Below are positions 56,953-64,000 of a DNA stretch of 64,000 nt, in pieces. The stretch comes from Adiantum capillus-veneris (taxonomy: Eukaryota; Streptophyta; Polypodiopsida; Polypodiales; Pteridaceae): positions 109,716,469-109,780,468 of the forward strand of contig CM043951.1 of assembly GCA_014529385.2 (NCBI GenBank). The letters are read 5' to 3'. The position numbers and the translations under genes are program-made. How positions within the stretch are numbered: the first letter of the stretch is position 1; each line of letters starts with the position of its first letter. The notes beneath the pieces are model-generated. The model was given only the letters and a program-made list of their open reading frames with translations, searched no databases and was not told the origin of the DNA.

Positions 56953-58668
56953 TGGTATCAGAGTTGTGTTCTCCTTGAAGGCCTTGGCGTGGAGGACCAG
57001 CTCTCAAAGAAGAGATCCCGGAGAAGAAGAGAGTCATGGACCCCTGTCGTCGACAATTCTCACCCCACATTCTGCCCATAGCATTCTAAAACGTTGGGCG
57101 GTAATGCCCCTTGTGATATTATCTCCCATTAACTTCTTCCACTGCGTGCATTTCAATACGTTGCCTCTGTCGCGAGCATTTTGAAACGCTAGTGCTTGGT
57201 AGCGTTTCCAGTAGCTCAAACCTCGTGCAGTGTTGCAAATTGCTGTCTGCGGGTAGTACTTGGAACGATGACCTCGCTTGGCGATGCCCTTCCTTGCTCG
57301 ACCGTTTTGAAATGCTGTCATTTGGAACTGCTTGGAAAAAACACCCTCCTTGGGCAACATCTCTGCTCCTAGCATTCTGAAATGCACTACTTCTTGATGT
57401 ATCTCCGTTGGTGACAACCTCCATGCCCTTATGTCCCTGCTTTGACTCAATTACAAGGAGGCACACAACATTGCTTAGTAAAGTTAAATAGAGGGCATTG
57501 GAGGCGCATTAGTGATCGGGTTTTTGGAAGCAGCTTGGTGCAAAATCGTGTGGTCCCTTTTAGAAGTACTTTAAGGAGCGGAGTGCATCTGTCTTGGAGA
57601 CTCTTTTGAAGAATTTTTGTGAGCTTTTAGGATCGGCTTGGGACCAGTAGATTGGCTTGGGGGTTTTGTGCAGCTCTTGGAGTGGGAGAAGGTGTACCAG
57701 TTTCTAGTTCTTGCAAATTCAGAATGGCCTCCCCTTGCTCGAGCACCCAAGACGACAACAAACAGGTGGTTGTGGATAACGGATCGTCAACCATCCATTT
57801 CACGGCTTGTGCTCCGACACAACTCTCAAGGAACCCGACAATTTGTTTGGTTCGAGTTTGTGAAGTCAAAAGCAAATGGAGGAGTTTGCTAGAGGACAAT
57901 GGCAAAGGTCAGTTCGACACGGATGGCAGTCTCAGTACTCAGTTAGCTGCCTCGGTACCCAGGAGGTATGACCACAGTCATCATTGGGATTTGAGGCTTC
58001 GTTTGGATTGAGAGTTTGAAGCCAAAGGAAAAGCAATAACTCACAGATAGACAAGGACAAAGGCAAATTGGACAGAGATTACGGTAATAAATATTTGGTA
58101 GAGGAGATTGCCATGGCACTTATGGCGGTGGCCACAGTGGCCTCGACATCAGATTTCTAGTCAGATGATAGGTGTCACCACTAGCTTCAACCACAGAGAG
58201 ACTTGTGGCTGGTAGAGAGGGGAAATGACTCCTCCCAATAATTAATTTGGACCGTTGTGTTGGAGTTCCATTTATTGGTGTTTGGACCCTTAGGTCGGAG
58301 TTCAATGCACATGCATCTGGCAGTGAACCAACCAGACATCTAGAACACTATGGATGGGCTAGCCAAATCATTGTTGTTGGTCAGATTATGGAGAGGATGT
58401 GTTCCAACATTTCATTATCTTGGAGTTTTTTATTTTGGACGTGATGTATTCACAATTCACAAATGGGGATTATTGGACGTAGTATGGTCTACAGTTCAAA
58501 GTTTCTACAAAGGCAACCAATGCTCAAGATGGCATTACTTTCATGTAAAAATTTGAGAAGAGCAACATTGAGGTGTATCTAGTATCCTGGCTGGTTCTGT
58601 GGTGTCCATGGTAGCTTCTTCATTGACTTGGTCTCACTATTGATGTCCACTATGAGTTGTGGAGTGAG
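56953..58668 (+). mobile_element. Family L internal region, array unit 3 (divergent 5' half)
   Basis: The part 57050-57600 is a divergent subfamily with TTTTGAAACGC-type motifs but little other similarity. From about 57620 the common internal sequence returns. It ends at 58668, just before a 14-bp LTR start. Confidence 0.75.
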
Positions 58669-59671
58669 TGTTAAAGTTTAGGCTTGGATCTTTTTCGGCT
58701 TGGTTTGTACGACCATTTTTTGGAGCACGAGAAGGTACCCCAACTACGAGATCTTTCAACTTCAATATGTACCTACCTTTCTTGAGGCGCGATGACATGG
58801 ACCAAAGACAAGAAAAAGCTATGGATAACGGATTTTCAACCATCCATTTAGCGGCCTATGCACCGGCTCAGTTCTCTAGGAACCCGACAAAATTTTTGGC
58901 TCGAGTTTGTGAAGTCAAAAGCAAATGGCTGAGTTCCTAGAGGACAACGACAAAGGCCAAATGGACAAGGATGGAAGTACCAGTAGTCAGTCAGCTACCT
59001 TGGTACCCAAGAGGTATGACCACACTCATGATTGTGATTTAATGCTTTGTTTGGCTTTGGAGTTTGAAGCCAAAGGCAAAAATAGGAACTCACAGATAGA
59101 CAACAACAAAGGCAAGCTGGACAGAGATTACAGTAATAAAGATTTGACAGAGGAGATCGGCATGGCACTCGTTGCGGTGGCCATAGTGGCCTTGGCATCA
59201 AATTTCTAGTCAAATGACAGGTGTCACCACTAGCTTCAGCCAGAGGGAGGCTTGTGAATGGCAGAGAGAGACAAGCAAGCAATGCTCCCTATAATTAATT
59301 TGGACCCTTGTGCTGGAGTTCAAGATTTTGGAGTTTGGACCCGTAGGACACTATGGATGGGCTAGCCAATTCATTGTTCTTGGTCAGATTATGGACATGA
59401 TGGGTTCCAACTGTTCATTATCTTGGAGTTTTATATTTTGGACGTGATGTGCTCACAGTTCATGAATGGGGATTATTGGAGGTAGTATGGTATACATCTC
59501 AAAGTTTTTACAAAGGCAACCGATGCTCAAGATGTCATTACTTTCAGGTACAAATTTGAGGAGAGCAACATCGAGGTGTATCCAGTATCCCGGCCGATGC
59601 TGAGGTGTCCATGATAGCTTCTTCATTGACTTGGTCTCACTATTGATGTCCACTATGAGCTGCAAATAGGG
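58669..59671 (+). mobile_element. Family L fragment: LTR start fused to internal middle
   Basis: TGTTAAAGTTTAGG (58669-58682) is the first 14 bp of an LTR. It jumps at GGC directly to TTGGATCTTTTTCGGCTTGG, which lies in the middle of the internal region, and runs to the next LTR. It is a recombination scar with GGC as microhomology. Confidence 0.75.
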
Positions 59672-59862
59672 CATTGAAGTTTAGGCATTTCAAGTGAACT
59701 GCCCAATGTGATCCCATTATTTAGTTTGGCTTTTAGGTATTTATTTTACTTATTTGTCAAAGTCTTGGGTAGGGAAATTTATTGGGTTTGCTATATAAGC
59801 AACCCCTTGCCTCCATTTTATACACATTCAATTATTCATTGGCAAGGTTGATTGGTTCAGGA

Positions 59863-59930
<68 letters not shown>

Positions 59931-59975
59931 CTCACTCCTCTTGGTCTCTACGCTTCCGCATCGTCGACTTTGACA
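59672..59975 (+). repeat. Family L LTR, last of the array
   Basis: It starts CATTGAAG (altered) and ends CTTTGACA. CT tract 59863-59927. Primer site TGGTATCAGCGC at 59976-59987. About 65 bp of internal sequence follow before other DNA begins at about 60051. Confidence 0.87.
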
Positions 59976-60050
59976 TGGTATCAGCGCTTCTTGGTGGAGC
60001 TTAGTGCTTGAAGCCCTTGGCGTCGAGGAGAAGCTCTTGGAGAAGAGATC

Positions 60051-61511
60051 ATAGTTATAGGGGACGGGGGGACGGGCCCTAGGGCTAGGGGACGGCCGTA
60101 ACCGGCCCGGGGACGGAAGGGGACGCCTTGGACAGCCGGATCTGTAGCCGGACGGGCGGGTCGCAGGGGGACGGCCGGATCGGAGGGGGTCGAACGAGGA
60201 CGGCCGAGAACGGCAGCTGTCAGGCGGGGTAAAAGTAGTTGTTTATGACCGTTTTAGACAGTTGTTTATGACCGTTTTAGACGGTTGTTTGTGCCCAACT
60301 GCCACATTTTGGAGGGCCTTGGCCCTTGGGAGGCTATAAAAGGCTCCCTTGGGCCTCTTAATACTCATTCCAATTTCCCTCAAGCTCAAGCTTTCCTCTC
60401 TACTCAATTCTGAAGCCTCACAGCCTCATTGAGTCATTGCTCAAGGCTCAAGCATGACCATTGACTACTCTACACTCTAGTATCTACCCTTGAGAGTTGA
60501 GTCTCTCCCTCTTGTACCCACTTTGAAGTTTAAAGATCTCCTCTCCCTCTTCTACCCACTTTGAAGCTCTCCTCTACTCTCTCTCCACACAAGCTTTCCT
60601 CTAACTCCTCTAACTTCTAAGCTCTACTCTCTCGAGTCTCTCCACCATCATGTCATCTCAAGCCAACTCCACTTCTCAAGCCGGTTCGTCTCAAAGGAGG
60701 CCCGCCGTGAAAACGTGGTCGTGGTGGGATGAAGTCGAGTTTAGCACGCGTGGCAAAGGCGGCGGGGAAAGACCATGGACATGCAAGCTATGCCCATACA
60801 AGAGAACGGGTGGTTCAAACAAAGTGCGAGCCCATCTTCTTCATGAACCCGGTCATGAGGTGAAGTTTTGCCCTCATGTAGCTCCCGAGAAGAGGTTGGA
60901 TCTTCTTGAGAAGCTCATGGTGTATGAGGTTGCGGAAGCGGCCAAGAGGGGACGTTTTGTTGCTGTTGATCCCTCCGCCACGGCAACACCGTGAGAGCAA
61001 AGGGAAGTCAACCTTGACGACATCTCTAGAAGATTCAAGAGCCATGCATCTACACCCATAGTTACATGGGACGGCGGGTCGGGGTCGGGACGGCAAAAGT
61101 CAGGAAACGGGGACAGGGGTCGGAACGACAAAAAAAAAAGAGTTTTTTTGGCATTTTTTGACCTACACACATGCCACACACATAGAGCATCACTTTGACC
61201 ATAAATTTACACTAAATAGACCAAAGAACACGAGTCATATAGGCTGAAATGTGCTAATAAAACATAGATGATCGATGGATACAAAATGAGAAGTGCATGC
61301 CACAAGGGCTCAAGAGTCAAAAAGCCTAAAGGACTTAGGACAAGCCTGAGGCCTCAAGGATAACAAAAAGTACAAAGGGCTATGTAGTAGGTAGAGTCGT
61401 AAACTCAAGAGTCTAGACTCGAGAGTCAAGTGATCAATGATCATCAAACTCAAGAAGTGCTTGCCTGCTAAATCTTCACATCGTCGTCGTAGTTGAGGTC
61501 GTCAGCGACGT
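60051..61511 (+). mobile_element. GC-headed repeat element, probably hAT-derived and non-autonomous
   Basis: It starts CATAGTTATAGGGGACGG with a run of GGGGACGG-like repeats to about 60230. It has a TATA-like GGCTATAAAAGGC at about 60340 and one short ORF with a BED finger. A second head, CATAGTTACATGGGACGG, starts at about 61058 in the same orientation, so one copy lies next to or inside another. No transposase core is present. The right limit is only where the C2 LTR begins. Confidence 0.5.
60650..60994 (+). CDS. Short BED-type zinc-finger protein (transposase N-terminus)
   Basis: 114 codons from ATG to TGA. Residues 1-20 are Ser/Gln-rich. At about residues 20-75 an aromatic WSWWDEVEF lead leads into WTCKLCPYKRTGGSNKVRAH and LLHEPGHEVKFC. 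This is a C-x2-C...H-x-n-H arrangement of the BED finger found at the start of hAT transposases and in some host regulators. A TATA-like box lies 310 bp upstream. The protein stops where a hAT transposase would continue. It could still bind DNA and act as a trans-dominant regulator, but that is inference. Confidence 0.65.
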   Translation: MSSQANSTSQAGSSQRRPAVKTWSWWDEVEFSTRGKGGGERPWTCKLCPYKRTGGSNKVRAHLLHEPGHEVKFCPHVAPEKRLDLLEKLMVYEVAEAAKRGRFVAVDPSATATP

Positions 61512-62653
61512 TGTGAGCGGGATGAAAACACACACAGCGCCTCTATAACGACCCGACACACACTCTTGGGAAGATACACACACACACTATGGGGCACCAC
61601 TCGGCTTACACAACACACCTGGCCGAGACAGGGAACACACCTCTGGAGTGAGAGGAGAGAGACTATCCACTTGCCCACTCCACACAGACAAACACACACA
61701 CACACACCTAAAAAACTCAGCTCAAAAGAGGAGAATTTCTGATGTTTAGATACAATTGAGCTTGGGCCAACACCAATGTGGCAAATAGCTCACACAATAT
61801 GGGTAAAATAAGCCAGATACAATCACAAACTAGAGCAGAAACTTCGCTCATAGGAGAAACTTACACAGAAAAACAACAGGAAAAGAGTGAGGAATTTGGC
61901 AAAATGGACAGCGCCATCGCATCCGGAACGGCCCAAAACCCCAGTCTACAATGTCAAAGTGCTCAAATCCGACCTCGGATGAGCAGTTTAGGGCCAAAAC
62001 AGGCTCCAAAATAGGCAAAAACACACCTGCGGCTGTTCCTCCTCTCTTCTCCACGTTTTTTCTGGTCTTCTCTCAGTTTTTTCAGTTCCCACACTTAGAT
62101 TTATTAGTTGGGTACCCTTGGCCTTTTAGATGACCTCAAACGGACCCCGAACAGGCCAAAAACTGACCTCGCAGTGCATAGTTGTCACCTTTTTGCATCA
62201 TTCGCACACCTGGCACTCAGCTTTTTTCCAATAATGCGTCCCGCCACCACGTGAAGTGGCCCCAAAAAGTGGTCCTAATGATGACCTTTCTGCATAACTC
62301 TCACCAGAAAACACCCACGTTGTGTCCGTCCTCATCCGCGTGCAAATATTGACCTCGTTCGCCCTCCTGACGCCACTAGATGCCATCTGACGCACCTGCT
62401 TACCTCATGTCGTCGGCCCGCGGATAGCTTCCTCGAGAAGTTTTACGCGCTACCAACTCCTCATTATTGTAGAAAAACCACACTGATACTGGTAATAGTG
62501 AAAATCGATGCACTATGTACACCCTGTCCTACTTGTACACACATGGGCCCCCACGCAACCACCTGGCTCTGGAAAATGGGCAATCCTTTATTCGATGCAC
62601 CATGTATGTGTATGTACATATGCGCAATCCCTTGCTCAAAAAAACTCCTGACA
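61512..62653 (-). repeat. 3' LTR of element C2
   Basis: The plus-strand edges are TGTGAGCGGG and CCTGACA. It is 1,142 bp and lacks the 75-bp duplication of the C1 5' LTR. Confidence 0.88.
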
Positions 62654-62681
62654 TAATTTTCCCATCCCCTAGCTTGCTAGA

Positions 62682-63902
62682 TCATTCATGATCAGCAGCA
62701 GCAAAGAGAGATATGAGACTCGCCGCATCACAGGTCTCCTCATCCTTCACCAACATTGCTTGCTCCACAGACAGCTCATCTTGCTCCACCATCATCAATC
62801 TAGCATGATACAATTTAAGACGCAATCCATTTACCCTTGACTTATGTAGAACACCATCCAGGTTAGCTAGCTGATATGTGCCATTTGGAAAACACTCCAC
62901 TACCTTGAAAGGGCCTTCCCACTTAATTTGAAACTTCTTTTGGAAGGTGTTGTCCAGCTTACTGTTATAGCGCAAAACCAAGTCATGTTTCTTGATACCC
63001 TTACTTTTGACCTTTTCATTTATCTTTGCCAAAGCCTTATCGTGCATCTGCCCATAATGTTCCAATGCACTCATCCTATCCAACTGAACCTCTTGTAGTT
63101 GTAAGAGCCTCTCTTCGAATGCATCACTAGGCGGCCCAAGCAACTTCTCTAACATCTTGATTGCAGGCAACTCTACTTCCACAGGCAATAGTGCTTCTTT
63201 TCCATACACCAAATGAAATGGAGTAAACCCTGTACCTGTCTTCACCGAAGTACGGTAAGCCCATAATGCACTAGGCAATTCCAAATCCCAATTCTTTCCT
63301 TGGTGCTCTGTCACTTTAGAAAGAATTTGTACCAACTCACCATTGAATCTTTCATTTAAGCCATTACACTACGGGTAATAAGGAGTGGTATGCTGGTGCC
63401 TAATCTTCATCTTTGTGCATAAGAAGTCTAGCAGTTTAGCTCTAAATCCTGGCCCCTTATCTGAAAGTAGCTCTAATGGCATCCCAAACTTGCAACATAT
63501 TTCATCATACACAAATTTTGCCACATCCTTTGCAGTGATCTGTTTTACTACTATAGCCTCTGCCCATCTAGAGAGATAGTCCACTGCCGTCAAGATATAG
63601 CTTTTGCCCCTGCTTGTGATAGGTAACGGGCCTATTGCATCAATCCCCCACTTTTCAAACACATCAAATGCCATAATGGTTTGTCGTAGCTCTGGCTTCA
63701 ACACTCTCTTCCCAAATGCTTGACACCTATTGCAAGACCTACACCAATGGTGAACATCCTTGTGCAGACTAGGCCATACATACTCTTCTTGCAAGATCTT
63801 ATGCAAGGTGATCTTTAGAGCAAAATGGCCACCACATGCGTCTTCATGATTCTCTTCCAACACTCTGTAAAGCTCCTCCCGCCAAGGTACACGTCTCAAC
63901 AC
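62682..63902 (-). pseudogene. pol: Integrase of element C2, one nonsense codon
   Basis: A single frame of 407 codons on the minus strand with one TAG (plus 63369-63371). The zinc module is H-x-n-H (HEDACGGHFAL) with CRSCNRCQ. The DDE core is WGIDAIGPLP, LLSDKGPGF and the Glu in CNGLNERFNG. The C-terminal GPF module (KWEGPFKVVECFPNGTYQL) and a short tail ending SLFAAADHE follow, with no chromodomain. The stop replaces the Gln expected after YYP (CAG to TAG is one change). Apart from that the domain is intact, so this is a young copy. The 5' part of pol is outside the window. Confidence 0.93.
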
Positions 63903-64000
63903 GAGATCAGCCCCTTACATGTATAAGACATCACCAATCAATTTGTACCTGTATGCTCTATGCACAAAGCCATACTTCTTAGACTTCTGAATCTCCTTTG

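Larger units (their letters stand above)
61512..64000 (-). mobile_element. Element C2: minus-strand Ty3/gypsy, cut by window end
   Basis: 3' LTR (61512-62653), polypurine tract (minus strand AGGGGATGGGAAAA, 62657-62670) and the integrase part of pol, continuing past base 64000. It is the same family as C1. Confidence 0.88.

Overview
The window looks like gene-poor, repeat-dominated nuclear DNA of a land plant with a large genome. The evidence is plant-type Ty3/gypsy polyproteins, LTRs primed by initiator-Met tRNA, CT/GA microsatellites and nested insertions. The LINE and the divergent Ty3 lineages would suit a non-angiosperm vascular plant such as a fern, but that is a weak inference. I found no convincing host gene, tRNA, rRNA or CRISPR array. 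Nearly everything is a transposable element or a relic of one.

Layout. (1) 1-11235: plus-strand Ty3/gypsy element A, cut by the window start. It runs RT, RNase H, integrase, a retropepsin-like ORF located AFTER integrase, a 2.8-kb non-coding spacer with five copies of a 24-bp palindrome, a long accessory ORF, a polypurine tract and the 3' LTR. (2) 11236-17740: pieces of a non-coding LTR retrotransposon family, here called family L (LTR about 260-345 bp with a long CT tract, initiator-Met primer site, no conserved ORF), interrupted by a minus-strand Ty3/gypsy relic D (13323-16573). (3) 17741-29574: element B, a relative of A with 5' LTR, primer site, leader, gag (partly duplicated), no pol, spacer and accessory ORF. 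Its LTRs, leader and spacer carry a different 24-bp palindrome. (4) 29575-38530: inverted and direct family L copies, with a LINE (31623-35501) inserted in the CT tract of one LTR. (5) 38531-43266: mostly unrecognised DNA ending in a chromodomain Ty3/gypsy tail. (6) 43267-52127: more family L pieces, two MITEs with clear terminal inverted repeats, and minus-strand element C1 (44557-50266), whose pol is deleted. (7) 52128-60050: a head-to-tail array of family L units sharing LTRs, with one direct LTR-LTR junction. (8) 60051-64000: a BED-finger ORF in GC-rich repeat DNA, then minus-strand element C2 with a nearly open integrase.

How the parts relate. A and B share an architecture: an accessory protein gene sits in the position where Athila-type elements carry an env-like ORF, next to a spacer studded with family-specific 24-bp palindromes centred on CGCG. 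The palindromes differ in sequence between A and B but agree in length, symmetry, centre and placement. They also look better conserved than their flanks. This paired palindrome/accessory-ORF module is the most interesting candidate system in the window. Most of the rest is a record of nested insertion, deletion, inversion and LTR recombination.
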